From Hydractinia symbiolongicarpus (Eukaryota > Cnidaria > Hydrozoa > Anthoathecata > Hydractiniidae), in contig NC_079882.1 of assembly GCF_029227915.1 (NCBI RefSeq), positions 32,418,001 to 32,482,000 of the forward strand: DNA of 64,000 bases. Reading direction: 5' to 3'. The notes beneath the pieces were generated by a model. That model saw nothing but the letters and a program-made list of their open reading frames with translations. It did no database searches and had not been told where the DNA came from. Of the stretch, positions 46,991-61,859 are shown piece after piece (position 1 is the first letter of the stretch; each line of letters begins with the position of its first letter). The translations under genes were made by a program, and so were the position numbers.

Positions 46991-49900
46991 TTTCCAGAAC
47001 GATTTTTTAAATTATTTTTTCACCACTAAAACGCATAAGACTTGTAGTTTTTAAAAATGTTTTCATTTTTGATGAGACGCTGAATAAAAGAAGTTTAATC
47101 GCCGGCAAACGAAAACCCGCGATTTCCCGTAAATCCCGGGCTTGGCCCATATAGTCAAAAGTATACAAAGAAAGTACCCAGGGAGTAATCTCATTTCCAG
47201 AACGATTTTTTAAATTATTTTTTCACCACTAAAACGCATAAGACTTGTAGTTTTTAAAAATGTTTTCATTTTTGATGAGACGCTGAATAAAAGAAGTTTA
47301 ATAGCCGGCAAACGAAAACCCGCGATTTCCCGTAAATCCCGGGCTTGGCCCGTATAGTCAAAAGTATACAAAGAAAGTACCCAAGGAGTAAAGTCATTTC
47401 CCGAACAATTTTTTAAATTATTTTTTCACCACTAAAACGCATGAGACTTGTAGTTTTCAAAAATGTTTTCATTTTTGATGAGACGCTGAATAAAAGCAGT
47501 TTAATCGCCGGCAAACGAAAGCCTGCTATTTCCCTAAATCCCGGACTCGGCCCGTATAGTCAAAAGTATACAAAGAAAGTACCCAGGGAGTAAACTCATT
47601 TCCAAAACGATTTTTTAAATTATTTTTTCACCACTAAAACGCATAAGACTTGTAGTTTTTAAAAATGTTTTCATTTTTGATGAGACGCTGAATAAAAGAA
47701 GTTTAATCGCCGGCAAACGAAAACAAGCGATTTCCCGTAAATCCCGGGCTTGGCCCGTATAGTCAAAAGTATACAAAGAAAGTACCCAGGGAGTAAACTC
47801 ATTTCCCAAACGATTTTTTAAATTTTTTTTTCACCACTAAAACGCATGAGACTTGTAGTTTTCAAAAATGTTTTCATTTTTGATGAGACGCTGAATAAAA
47901 GAAGTTTAATAGCCGGCAAACGAAAACCCGCGATTTCCCGTAAATCCCGGGCTTGGCCCGTATAGTCAAAAGTATACAAAGAAAGTACCCAAGGAGTAAA
48001 GTCATTTCCCGAACAATTTTTTAAATTACTTTTTCACCACTAAAACGCATGAGACTTGTAGTTTTCAAAAATGTTTTCATTTTTGATGAGACGCTGAATA
48101 AAAGCAGTTTAATCGCCGGCAAACGAAATCCCGCGTTTTCCCGTAAATCCCGGCTTGGCCCGTATAGTCAAAAGTATACAAAAAAAGTACCCAGGGAGTA
48201 AACTCATTTCCCGAACGATTTTTTAAATTATTTTTTCACCACTAAAACGCATGAGACTTGTAGTTTTCAAAAATGTTTTTATTTTTGATGAGACGCTGAA
48301 TAAAAGCAGTTTAATCGCCGGCAAACGAAAACCTGCTATTTCCCTAAATCACGGACTCGGCCCGTATAGTCAAAAGTATACAAAGAAAGTACCCAGGGAG
48401 TAAACTCATTTCCCGAACGATTTTTTAAATTTTTTTTTCACCACTAAAACGCATGAGACTTGTAGTTTTCAAAAATGTTTTCATTTTTGATGAGACGCTG
48501 AATAAAAGCAGTTTAATCGCCGGCAAACGAAAACCTGCTATTTTCCTAAATCCCGGACTCGGCCCGTATAGTCAAAAGTATACAAAGAAAGTACCCAGGG
48601 AGTAATCTCATTTCCAGAACGATTTTTTAAATTATTTTTTCACCACTAAAACGCATAAGACTTGTAGTTTTTAAAAATGTTTTCATTTTTGATGAGACGC
48701 TGAATAAAAGAAGTTTAATCGCCGGCAAACGAAAACCCGCGATTTCCCGTAAATCCCGGGCTTGGCCCGTATAGTCAAAAGTATACAAAGAAAGTACCCA
48801 GGGAGTAATCTCATTTCCCGAACGATTTTTAAAATTTTTTTTTCACCACTAAAACGCATGAGACTTGTAGTTTTCAAAAATGTTTTCATTTTTGATGAGA
48901 CGCTGAATAAAAGAAGTTTAATAGCCGGCAAACGAAAACCCGCGATTCCCGTAAATCCCGGGCTTGGCCCGTATAGTCAAAAGTATACAAAGAAAGTGCC
49001 CAAGGAGTAAAGTCATTTCCCGAACAATTTTTTAAATTACTTTTTCACCACTAAAACGCATGAGACTTGTAGTTTTCAAAAATGTTTTCATTTTTGATGA
49101 GACGCTGAATAAAAGCAGTTTAATCGCCGGCAAACGAAAACCTGCTATTTCCCTAAATCCCGGACTCGGCCCGTATAGTCAAAAGTTTACAAAGAAAGTA
49201 CCCAGGGAGTAAACTCTTTTCCAGAACGATTTTTTAAATTATTTTTTCACCACTAAAACGCATAAGACTTGTAGTTTTTAAAAATGTTTTCATTTTTGAT
49301 GAGACGCTGAATAAAAGAAGTTTAATCGCCGGCAAACGAAAACAAGCGATTTCTCGTAAATCCCGGTCTTGGCCCGTATAGTCAAAAGTATACAAAGAAA
49401 GTACCCAGGGAGTAAACTCATTTCCCGAACGATTTTTTAAATTTTTTTTTCACCACTAAAACGCATGAGACTTGTAGTTTTCAAAAATGTTTTCATTTTT
49501 CATGAGACGCTGAATAAAAGAAGTTTAATAGCCGGCAAACGAAAACCCGCGATTTCCCGTAAATCCCGGGCTTGGCCCGTATAGTCAAAAGTATACAAAG
49601 AAAGTACCCAAGGAGTAAAGTCATTTCCCGAACAATTTTTTAAATGACTTTTTCACCACTAAAACGCATGAGACTTGTAGTTTTCAAAAATGTTTTCATT
49701 TTTGATGAGACGCTGATTAAAAGCAGTTTAATCGCCGGCAAACGAAATCCCGCGTTTTCCCGTAAATCCCGGCTTGGCTCGTATAGTCAAAAGTATACAA
49801 AGCAAGTACCCAGGGAGTAAACTCATTTCCCGAACGATTTTTTAAATTATTTTTTCACCACTAAAACGCATGAGACTTGTAGTTTTCAAAAATGTTTTCA

Positions 49901-51039
49901 TTTTTGATGAGACGCTGAATAAAAGCAGTTTAATCGCCGGCAAACGAAAACCTGCTATTTCCCTAAATCCCGGACTCGGCCCGTATAGTCAAAAGTATAC
50001 AAAGAAAGTACCCAGGGAGTAAACTCATTTCCAGAACGATTTTTTAAATTATTTTTTCACCACTAAAACGCATAAGACTTGTAGTTTTTAAAAATGTTTT
50101 CATTTTTGATGAGACGCTGAATAAAAGAAGTTTAATCGCCGGCAAACAAAAACCCGCGATTTCCCGTAATTCCCGGGCTTGGCCCGTATAGTCAAAAGTA
50201 TACAAAGAAAGTACCTAGGGAGTAAACTCATTTCCCGAACGATTTTTTATATTATTTTTTTACCCCTAAACGCATGAGACTTGTAGTTTTCAAAAATGTT
50301 TTCATTTTTGATGAGACGCTGAATAAAAGAAGTTTAATCGCCGGCAAACGAAAACCTGCTATTTCCCTAAATCCCGGACTCGGCCCGTATAGTCAAAAGT
50401 TTACAAAGAAAGTACCCAGGGAGTAAACTCTTTTCCAGAACGATTTTTTAAATTATTTTTTCACCACTAAAACGCATAAGACTTGTAGTTTTTAAAAATG
50501 TTTTCATTTTTGATGAGACGCTGAATAAAAGAAGTTTAATCGCCGGCAAACGAAAACAAGCGATTTCCCGTAAATCCCGGTCTTGGCCCGTATAGTCAAA
50601 AGTATACAAAGAAAGTACCCAGGGAGTAAACTCATTTCCCGAACGATTTTTTAAATTTTTTTTTCACCACTAAAACGCATGAGACTTGTAGTTTTCAAAA
50701 ATGTTTTCATTTTTGATGAGACGCTGAATAAAAGAAGTTTAATCGCCGGCAAACGAAAACCCGCGATTTCCCGTAAATCCCGAGCTTGGCTCGTATAGTT
50801 GAATGTATACAAAGAAAGTACCTAGGGAGTAATCTCATTTCCCGAACGATTTTTTAAATTATTTTTTCACCACTAAAACGCATAAGACTTGTAGTTTTTA
50901 AAAATGTTTTCATTTTTGATGAGACGCTGAATAAAAGAAGTTTAATTGCCGGCAAACGAAAACCCGCGATTTCCCGTAAATCCCGGGCTTGGCCCGTATA
51001 GTCAAAAGTATACAAAGAAAGTACCCAGGGAGTAAACTC

Positions 51040-53060
51040 ATTTCCCGAACGATTTTTTATATTATTTTTTTACCCCTAAACGCATGAGACTTGTTGTTTT
51101 CAAAAATGTTTTCATTTTTGATGAGACGCTGAATAAAAGAAGTTTAATCGCCGGCAAACGAAAACCTGCGATTTCCCGTAAATCCTGTACTCGGCCCGTA
51201 TAGTCAAAAGTATACAAAAAAAGTACCCAGGGAGTAAAGTCATTTCCAGAACGATTTTTTAAATTACTTTTTTACCACTAAAACGCATGAGACTTGTAGT
51301 TTTCAAAAATGTTTTCATTTTTGATGAGACGCTGAATAAAAGCAGTTTAATCGCCGGCAAACGAAATCCCGCGTTTTCCCGTAAATCCGGGGCTTGGCCC
51401 GTATAGTCGAATGTATACAAAGAAAGTACCCAGGAAGTAAACTCATTTCCCGAACGATTTTTTAAATTTTTTTTCACCACTAAAACGCATGAGACTTGTA
51501 GTTTTCAAAAATGTTTTCATTTTTGATGAGACGCTGAATAAAAGAAGTTTAATCGCCGGCAAAACGAAAACCCGCGATTTCCCGTAAATCCCGGGCTTGG
51601 CCCGTATAGTCGAATGTATACAAAGAAAGTACCCAGGGAGTAATCTCATTTCCCGAACGATTTTTTAAATTATTTTTTCACCACTAAAACGCATAAGACT
51701 TGTAGTTTTTAAAAATGTTTTCATTTTTGATGAGACGCTGAATAAAAGAATTTAAATCGCCGGCAAACGAAAACCCGCGATTTCCCGTAAATCCCGGGCT
51801 TGGCCCGTATAGTCGAATGTATACAAAAAAAGTACCCAGGGAGTAATCTCATTTCCCGAACGATTTTTTAAATTACTTTTTCACCACTAAAACGCATGAG
51901 ACTAGTAGTTTTTAAAAATGTTTTCATTTTTGATGAGACGCTGAATAAAAGAAGTTTATTCGCCGGCAAACGAAAACCCGCGATTTCCCGTAAATCCCGG
52001 GCTTGGCCCGTATAGTCAAAAGTACACAAAGAAAGTATCCAGGGAGTAAAATCATTTCCCGAACGATTTTTTAAATTATTTTTTTACCCCTAAACGCATG
52101 AGACTTGTTGTTTTCAAAAATGTTTTCATTTTTGATGAGACGCTGAATAAAAGAAGTTTAATCGCCGGCAAACGAAAACCTGCGATTTCCCGTAAATCCT
52201 GGACTCGGCCCGTATAGTCAAAAGTATACAAAAAAAGTACCCAGGGAGTAAAGTCATTTCCAGAACGATTTTTTAAATTACTTTTTTACCACTAAAACGC
52301 ATGAGACTTGTAGTTTTCAAAAATGTTTTCATTTTTGATGAGACGCTGAATAAAAGCAGTTTAATCGCCGGCAAACGAAATCCCGCGTTTTCCCGTAAAT
52401 CCGGGGCTTGGCCCGTATAGTCGAATGTATACAAAGAAAGTACCCAGGAAGTAAACTCATTTCCCGAACGATTTTTTAAATTTTTTTTCACCACTAAAAC
52501 GCATGAGACTTGTAGTTTTCAAAAATGTTTTCATTTTTGATGAGACGCTGAATAAAAGAAGTTTAATCGCCGGCAAAACGAAAACCCGCGATTTCCCGTA
52601 AATCCCGGGCTTGGCCCGTATAGTCGAATGTATACAAAGAAAGTACCCAGGGAGTAATCTCATTTCCCGAACGATTTTTTAAATTATTTTTTCACCACTA
52701 AAACGCATAAGACTTGTAGTTTTTAAAAATGTTTTCATTTTTGATGAGACGCTGAATAAAAGAATTTAAATCGCCGGCAAACGAAAACCCGCGATTTCCC
52801 GTAAATCCCGGGCTTGGCCCGTATAGTCGAATGTATACAAAAAAAGTACCCAGGGAGTAATCTCATTTCCCGAACGATTTTTTAAATTACTTTTTCACCA
52901 CTAAAACGCATGAGACTTGTAGTTTTTAAAAATGTTTTCATTTTTGATGAGACGCTGAATAAAAGAAGTTTATTCGCCGGCAAACGAAAACCCGCGATTT
53001 CCCGTAAATCCCGGCTTGGCCCGTATAGTCAAAAGTACACAAAGAAAGTATCCAGGGAGT
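51040..53060 (-). repeat. 5-monomer tandem duplication, 1,014-bp period
   Basis: Matching private variants lie 1,014 bp apart. They include GACTTGTTGTTTTC (51,088 and 52,102), GGCAAAACGAAAACC with an extra A, AAAGAATTTAAATCG, and a unit with a one-base shorter T run before CACCACTAAAACG. The copies are nearly identical. Confidence 0.78.
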
Positions 53061-53984
53061 AAAATCATTTCCCGAACGATTTTTTAAATTATTTTTTCAC
53101 CACTAAAACGCATGTGACTTGTAGTTTTCAAAAATGTTTTCATTTTTGATGAGACGCTGAATAAAAGCAGTTTAATCGCCGGCAAACGAAAACATGCTAT
53201 TTCCCTAAATCCCGGACTCGGCCCGTATAGTCAAAAGTATACAAAGAAAGTACCCAGGGAGTAAACTCATTTCCAGAACGATTTTTTAAATTATTTTTTC
53301 ACCACTAAAACGCATAAGACTTGTAGTTTTTAAAAATGTTTTCATTTTTGATGAGACGCTGAATAAAGAAGTTTAATCGCCGGCAAACGAAAACCCGCGA
53401 TTTCCCGTAAATCCCGGGCTTGGCCCGTATAGTCAAAAGTATACAAAGAAAGTACCCAGGGAGTAAACTCATTTCCCGAACGATCTTTTATGTTATTTTT
53501 TTACCCCTAAACGCATAAGACTTGTAGTTTTCAAAAATGTTTTCATTTTTGATGAGACGCTGAATAGAAGAAGTTTAATCGCCGGCAAACGAAATCCCGC
53601 GTTTTCCCGTAAATCCGGGGCTTGGCCCGTATAGTCGAATGTATACAAAGAAAGTACCCAGGAAGTAAACTCATTTCCCGAACGATTTTTTAAATTTTTT
53701 TTCACCACTAAAACGCATGAGACTTGTAGTTTTCAAAAATGTTTTCATTTTTGATGAGACGCTGAATAAAAGAAGTTTAATCGCCGGCAAACGAAAACCC
53801 GCGATTTCCCGTAAATCCCGGGCTTGGCCCGTATAGTCGAATGTATACAAAGAAAGTACCCAGGGAGTAATCTCATTTCCCGAACGATTTTTTAAATTAT
53901 TTTTTCACCACTAAAACGCATAAGACTTGTAGTTTTTAAAAATGTTTTCATTTTTGATGAGACGCTAAATAAAAGAAGTTTAAT

Positions 53985-55400
53985 CGCCGGCAAACGAAAA
54001 CCTGCAATTTCCCGTAAATCCTGGACTCGGCCCGTGTAGTCAAAAGTATACAAAGAAAGTACCCAGGGAGTAAAGTCATTTCCCGAACGATTTTTTAAAT
54101 TACTTTTTTACCACTAAAACGCATGAGACTTGTAGTTTTCAAAAATGTTTTCATTTTTGATGAGACGCTGAATAAAAGCAGTTTAATCGCCGGCAAACGA
54201 AATCCCGCGTTTTCCCGTAAATCCGTGGCTTGGCCCGTATAGTCGAATGTATACAAAAAAGTACCCAGGGAGTAAACTCATTTCCCGAACGATTTTTTAA
54301 ATTTTTTTTCACCACTAAAACGCATGAGACTTGTAGTTTTCAAAAATGTTTTCATTTTTGATGAGACGCTTAATGAAAGAGGTTTAATCGCCGAAAAACG
54401 AAAACCCGCGATTTCCCGTAAATCCCGGGCTTGGCCCGTATAGTCGAATGTATACAAAGAAAGTACCCTGTGAGTAAACTCATTTCCAGAACGATTTTTT
54501 AAATTATTTTTCCACCACTAAAACGCATAAGACTTGTAGTTTTTAAAAAGGTTTTCATTTTTGATGAGACGCTGAATAAAAGAAGTTTAATCGCCGGCAA
54601 ACGAAAACCCGCGATTTCCCGTAAATCCCGGGCTTGGCACGTATAGTCGAATGTATACAAAGAAAGTACCCAGGAAGTAAACTTATTTCCAGAACGATTT
54701 TTTATATTATTTTTTCACCACTAAAACGCATAAGACTTGTAGTTTTTAAAAATGTTTTCATTTTCGATGAGACGCTGAATAAAAGAAGTTTAATCGCCGG
54801 CAAACGAAAACCTGCAATTTCCCGTAAATCCTGGACTCGGCCCGTGTAGTCAAAAGTATACAAAGAAAGTACCCAGGGAGTAAAGTCATTTCCCGAACGA
54901 TTTTTTAAATTACTTTTTTACCACTAAAACGCATGAGACTTGTAGTTTTCAAAAATGTTTTCATTTTTGATGAGACGCTGAATAAAAGCAGTTTAATCGC
55001 CGGCAAACGAAATCCCGCGTTTTCCCGTAAATCCGGGGCTTGGCCCGTATAGTCGAATGTATACAAAAAAGTACCCAGGGAGTAAACTCATTTCCCGAAC
55101 GATTTTTTAAATTTTTTTTCACCACTAAAACGCATGAGACTTGTAGTTTTCAAAAATGTTTTCATTTTTGATGAGACGCTTAATGAAAGAGGTTTAATCG
55201 CCGAAAAACGAAAACCCGCGATTTCCCGTAAATCCCGGGCTTGGCCCGTATAGTCGAATGTATACAAAGAAAGTACCCTGTGAGTAAACTCATTTCCAGA
55301 ACGATTTTTTAAATTATTTTTCCACCACTAAAACGCATAAGACTTGTAGTTTTTAAAAAGGTTTTCATTTTTGATGAGACGCTGAATAAAAGAAGTTTAA
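53985..55400 (-). repeat. 4-monomer tandem duplication, ~810-bp period
   Basis: Markers CCCGTGTAGTC (54,031 and 54,841), TTTAAAAAGGTTTTC (54,542 and 55,352) and CGCCGAAAAACG recur at about 810 bp. The second copy is incomplete and passes into other monomer variants near 55,400. Confidence 0.7.
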
Positions 55401-58400
55401 TCGCCGGCAAACGAAAACCTGCAATTTCCCGTAAATCCTGGACTCGGCCCGTATAGTCAAAAGTATACAAAGAAAGTACCTAGGGAGTAAACTCATTTCC
55501 CGAACGATTTTTTAAATTTTTTTTCACCACTAAAACGCATGAGACTTGTATTTTTCAAGAATGTTTTCATTTTTGATGAAATACTGAGTAAAAGCAGTTT
55601 AATCGCCGGCAAACGAAAACCCGCGATTTCCCGTAAATCCCGGGCTTGGCACGTATAGTCGAATGTATACAAAGAAAGTACCCAGGAAGTAAACTCATTT
55701 CCAGAACGATTTTTTAAATTATTTTTTCACCACTAAAACGCATAAGACTTGTAGTTTTTAAAAATGTTTTCATTTTCGATGAGACGCTGAATAAAAGAAG
55801 TTTAATCGCCGGCAAACGAAAACCCGCGATTTCCCGTTAATCCCGGCTTGGCCCGTATAGTCAAAAGTATACAAAGAAAGTACCCAGGGAGTAAACTCAT
55901 TTCCCGAACGATTTTTTAAATTATTTTTTCACCACTAAAACGCATGAGACTTGTAGTTTTCAAAAATGTTTTCATTTTTGATGAGACGCTGAATAAAAGC
56001 AGTTTAATCGCCGGCAAACGAAAACCTGCTATTTGCCTAAATCCCGGACTCGGCCCGTATAGTCAAAAGTATACAAAGAAAGTACCCAGGGAGTAAACTC
56101 ATTTCCAGAACGATTTTTTAAATTATTTTTTCACCACTAAAACGCATAAGACTTGTAGTTTTTAAAAATGTTTTCATTTTTGATGAGACGCTGAATAAAG
56201 GAAGTTTAATCGCCGGCAAACGAAAACCCGCGATTTCCCGTAAATCCCGGGCTGGGCCCGTATAGTCAAAAGTATACAAAGAAAGTACCCAGGGAGTAAA
56301 CTCATTTCCCGAACGATTTTTTATATTATTTTTTTACCCCTAAACGCATGAGACTTGTAGTTTTCAAAAATGTTTTCATTTTTGATGAGACGCTGAATAA
56401 AAGAAGTTTAATCGCCGGCAAACGAAAACCCGCGATTTCCCGTAAATCCCGGGCTTGGCCCGTATAGTCGAATGTATACAAAGAAAGTACCCAGGGAGTA
56501 ATCTCATTTCCCGAACGATTTTTTAAATTCCTTTTTCACCACTAAAACGCATGAGACTTGTAGTTTTTAAAAATGTTTTCATTTTTGATGAGACGCTGAA
56601 TAAAAGAAGTTTAATCGCCGGCAAACGAAAACCTGCGATTTCCCGTAAATCCTGGACTCGGCCCGTATAGTCAAAAGTATACAAAGAAAGTACCCAGGGA
56701 GTAAACTCATTTCCCAAACGATTTTTTAAATTATTATTTCACCACTAAAACGCATAAGACTTGTAGTTTTTAAGAATGTTTTCATTTTTGATGAGACGCT
56801 GAATAAAAGAAGTTTAATCGCCGGCAAACGAAAACTCGCGATTTCCCGTAAATCCTGGACTCGGCCCGTATAGTCGAATGTATACAAAGAAAGTACCCTG
56901 TGAGTAAACTGATTTCCAGAACGATTTTTTAAATTATTTTTTCACCAATAAAAACGCATGAGACTTGTAGTTTTTAAAAATGTTTTCATTTCTGATGAGA
57001 CGCTGAATAAAAGAAGTTTAATCGCCGGCAAACGAAAACCCGCGATTTCCCGTAAATCCCGGCTTGGCCCGTATAGTCGAATGTATACAAAGAGAGTACC
57101 CTGTGAGTAAACTCATTTCCAGAACGATTTTTTAAATTATTTTTTCACCACTACAACGCATAAGACTTGTAGTTTTTAAAAATGTTTTCATTTTTGATGA
57201 GAGGCTGAATAAAAGAAGTTTAATCGCCGGCAAACGAAAACCTGCGATTTCCCGTAAATCTTGGACTCGGCCCGTATAGTCAAAAGTATACAAAGAAAGT
57301 ACCCAGGGAGTAAACTCATTTCCCAAACGATTTTTTATATTATTTTTTTACCACTAAAACGCATGAGACTTGTAGTTTTCAAGAATGTTTTCATTTTTGA
57401 TGAGATGCTGAATAAAAGCAGTTTAATCGCCGGCAAACGAAAACCCGCGATTTCCCGTAAATCCCGGGCTTGGCACGTATAGTCGAATGTATACAAAGAA
57501 AGTACCCTGTGAGTAAACTCATTTCCAGAACGATTTTTTAAATTATTTTTTCACCACTAAAACGCATAAGACTTGTAGTTTTTAAAAATGTTTTCATTTT
57601 TGATGAGACGCTGAATAAAAGAAGTTTAATCGCCGGCAAACGAAAACCCGCGATTTCCCGTAAATCCCGGCTTGGCCCGTATAGTCAAAAGTATACAAAG
57701 AAAGTACCCAGGGAGTAAACTCATTTCCCGAACGATTTTTTAAATTATTTTTTCACCACTAAAACGCATGAGACTTTTAGTTTTCAAAAATGTTTTCATT
57801 TTTGATAGGACGCTGAATAAAAGCAGTTTAATCGCCTGCAAACGAAAACCTGCTATTTCCCTGAATCCCGGACTCGGCCCGTATAGTCAAAAGTATACAA
57901 AGAAAGTACCCAGGGAGTAAACTCATTTCCAGAACGATTTTTTAAAGTATTTTTTCACCACTAAAACGCATAAGACTTGTAGTTTTTAAAAATGTTTTCA
58001 TTTTTGATGAGACGCTGAATAAAAGAAGTTTAATCGCCGGCAAACGAAAACCCGCGATTTCCCGTAAATCCCGGGCTTGGCCCGTATAGTCAAAAGTATA
58101 CAAAGAAAGTACCCAGGGAGTAAACTCATTTCCCGAACGATTTTTTATATTATTTTTTTACCCCTAAACGCATGAGACTTGTAGTTTTCAAAAATGTTTT
58201 CATTTTTGATGAGACGCTGAATAAAAGAAGTTTAATCGCCGGCAAACGAAAACCCGCGATTTCCCGTAAATCCCGGGCTTGGCCCGTATAGTCGAATGTA
58301 TACAAGGAAAGTACCCAGGGAGAAATCTCATTTCCCGAACGATTTTTTAAATTACTTTTTCACCACTAAAACGCATGAGACTTGAAGTTTTTAAAAATGT

Positions 58401-59009
58401 TTTCATTTTTGATGAGACGCTGAATAAAAGAAGTTTAATCGCCGGCAAACGAAAACCTGCGATTTCCCGTAAATCCTGGACTCTGCCCGTATAGTCAAAA
58501 GTATACAAAGAAAGTACCCAAGGAGTAAACTCATTTCCCAAACGATTTTTTAAATTATTATTTCACCACTAAAACGCATGAGACTTGTAGTTTTTAAAAA
58601 TGTTTCCATTTTTGATGAGACGCTGAATAAAAGAAGTTTAATCGCCGGCAAACGAAAACCCGCGATTTCCCGTAAATCCCGGCTTGGCCCGTATAGTCGA
58701 ATGTATACAAAGAGAGTACCCTGTGAGTAAACTCATTTCCAGAACGATTTTTTAAATTATTTTTTCACCACTAAAACGCATAAGACTTGTAGTTTTTAGA
58801 AATGTTTTCATTTTTGATGAGACGCTGAATAAAAGAAGTTTAATCGCCGGCAAACGAAAACCTGCGATTTCCCGTAAATCCTGGACTCGGCCCGTATAGT
58901 CAAAAGTATACAAAGAAAGTACCCAGGGAGTAAACTCATTTCCCAAACGATTTTTTAAATTATTTTTTTATCACTAAAACGCATGAGACTTGTAGTTTTC
59001 AAGAATGTT

Positions 59010-60150
59010 TTCATTTTTGATGAGATGCTGAATAAAAGCAGTTTAATCGCCGGCAAACGAAAACCCGTGATTTCCCGTAAATCCCGGGCTTGGCACGTAT
59101 AGTCGAATGTATACAAAGAAAGTACCCTGTAAGTAAACTCATTTCCAGAACGATTTTTTAAATTATTTTTTCACCACTAAAACGCATAAGACTTGTAGTT
59201 TTTAAAAATGTTTTCATTTTTGATGAGACGCTGAATAAAAGAAGTTCAATCGCCGGCAAACGAAAACCTGCGATTTCCCGTAAATCCCGGCTTGGCCCGT
59301 ATAGTCAAAAGTATACAAAGAAAGTACCCAGGGAGTAAACTCATTTCCCGAACGATTTTTTAAATTATTTTTTCACCACTAAAACGCATGAGACTTGTAG
59401 TTTTTAAAAATGTTTTCATTTTTGATGAGACGCTGAATAAAAGCAGTTTAATCGCCTGCAAACGAAAACCTGCTATTTCCCTAAATCCCGGACTCGGCCC
59501 GTATAGTCAAAAGTATACAAAGAAAGTACCCAGGGAGTAAATTCATTTCCAGAACGATTTTTTAAATTATTTTTTCACCACTAAAACGCATGAGACTTGT
59601 AGTTTTTAAAAATGTTTTCATTTTTGATGAGATGCTGAATAAAAGCAGTTTAATCGCCGGCAAACGAAAACCCGTGATTTCCCGTAAATCCCGGGCTTGG
59701 CACGTATAGTCGAATGTATACAAAGAAAGTACCCTGTAAGTAAACTCATTTCCAGAACGATTTTTTAAATTATTTTTTCACCACTAAAACGCATAAGACT
59801 TGTAGTTTTTAAAAATGTTTTCATTTTTGATGAGACGCTGAATAAAAGAAGTTCAATCGCCGGCAAACGAAAACCTGCGATTTCCCGTAAATCCCGGCTT
59901 GGCCCGTATAGTCAAAAGTATACAAAGAAAGTACCCAGGGAGTAAACTCATTTCCCGAACGATTTTTTAAATTATTTTTTCACCACTAAAACGCATGAGA
60001 CTTGTAGTTTTTAAAAATGTTTTCATTTTTGATGAGACGCTGAATAAAAGCAGTTTAATCGCCTGCAAACGAAAACCTGCTATTTCCCTAAATCCCGGAC
60101 TCGGCCCGTATAGTCAAAAGTATACAAAGAAAGTACCCAGGGAGTAAATT
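59010..60150 (-). repeat. 3-monomer tandem duplication, 608-bp period
   Basis: GAAGTTCAATCGCC occurs at 59,242 and 59,850, with AGTACCCTGTAAGTAAAC and CGCCTGCAAACG in the same order at the same offset. The duplicated block is three monomers. Confidence 0.72.
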
Positions 60151-61859
60151 CATTTCCGGAACGATTTTTTAAATTATTTTTTCACCACTAAAACGCATGA
60201 GACTTGTAGTTTTTAAAAATGTTTTCATTTTTGATGAGACGCTGAATAAAAGCAGTTTAATCGCCTGCAAACGAAAACCTGCTATTTCCCTAAATCCCGG
60301 ACTCGGCCCGTATAGTCAAAAGTATACAAAGAAAGTACCCAGGGAGTAAATTCATTTCCAGAACGATTTTTTAAATTATTTTTTCACCACTAAAACGCAT
60401 AAGACTTGTAGTTTTTAAAAATGTTTTCATTTTTGATGAGACGCTGAATAAAAGAAGTTTAATCGCCCGCAAATGAAAACCTGCGATTTCCCGTAAATCC
60501 TGGACTCGGCCCGTATAGTCAAAAGTATACAAAGAAAGTACCCAGGGAGTAAACTCATTTCCCAAACGATTTTTTAAATTATTATTTCACCACTAAAACG
60601 CATGAGACTTGTAGTTTTTAAAAATGTTTTCATTTTTGATAAGACGCTGAATAAAAGAAGTTTAATCGCCGGCAAACGAAAACCCGCGATTTCCCGTAAA
60701 TCCCGGCTTGGCCCGTATAGTCAAAAGTATACAAAGAAAGTACCCAGGGAGTAAACTCATTTCCCGAACGATTTTATAAAATATTTTTTCACCACTAAAA
60801 CGCATGAGACTTGTAGTTTTCAAAAATGTTTTCATTTTTGATGAGACGCTGAATAAAAGCAGTTTAATCGCCGGCAAACGAAAACCTGCGATTTCCCTAA
60901 ATGCCGGACTCGGCCCGTATAGTCAAAAGTATACAAAGAAAGTACCCAGGGAGTAAACTCATTTCCAGAACGATTTTTTAAATTATTTTTTCACCACTAA
61001 AGCCCATGAGACTTGTAGTTTTTAAAAATGTTTTCATTTTTGATGAGACGCTGAATAAAAGAAGTTTAATCGCCGGCAAACGAAAACCCGCGATTTCCCG
61101 TAAATCCCGGCTTGGCTGGTATAGTCAAAAGTATACAAAGAAAGTACCCAGGGAGTAAACTCATTTCCCGAACGATTTTTAAATTATTTTTTCACCACTA
61201 AAACGCATAAGACTTGTAGTTTTTAAAAATGTTTTCATTTTTGATGAGACGCTGAATAAAAGAAGTTTAATCGCCGGCAAACGAAAACCCGCGATTTCCC
61301 GTAAATCCCGGGCTTGGCCCGTATAGTCGAATGTATACAAAAAAAGTACCCAGGGAGTAATCTCATTTCCCGAACGATTTTTTAAATTATTTTTTCACCA
61401 CTAAAACGCATGAGACTTGTAGTTGTCAAAAATGTTTTCATTTTTGATGAGACGCTTAATGAAAGAGGTTTAATCGCCGGCAAACGAAATCCGGCGTTTT
61501 CCCGTAAATCCGGGGCTTGGCCCGCATAGTCGAATGTATACAAAGAAAGTACCCAGGGAGTAAACTCATTTCCCGAACAATTTTTTAAATTTTTTCTCAC
61601 CACTAAAACGCATGAGACTTGTAGTTTTCAAAAATGTTTTCATTTTTGATGAGACGCTTCATCAAAGAGGTTTAATCGCCGGAAAACGAAAACCTGCGAT
61701 TTCCTGTAAATCCCGGGCTTGGTCCGCATAGTCGAATGTATACAAAGAAAGTACCCTGTGAGTAAACTCATTTCCAGAACGATTTTTTAAATTATTTTTT
61801 CACCAGTAAAACGCATAAGACTTGTAGGTTTTAAAAATGTTTTCATTTTTGATGAGACG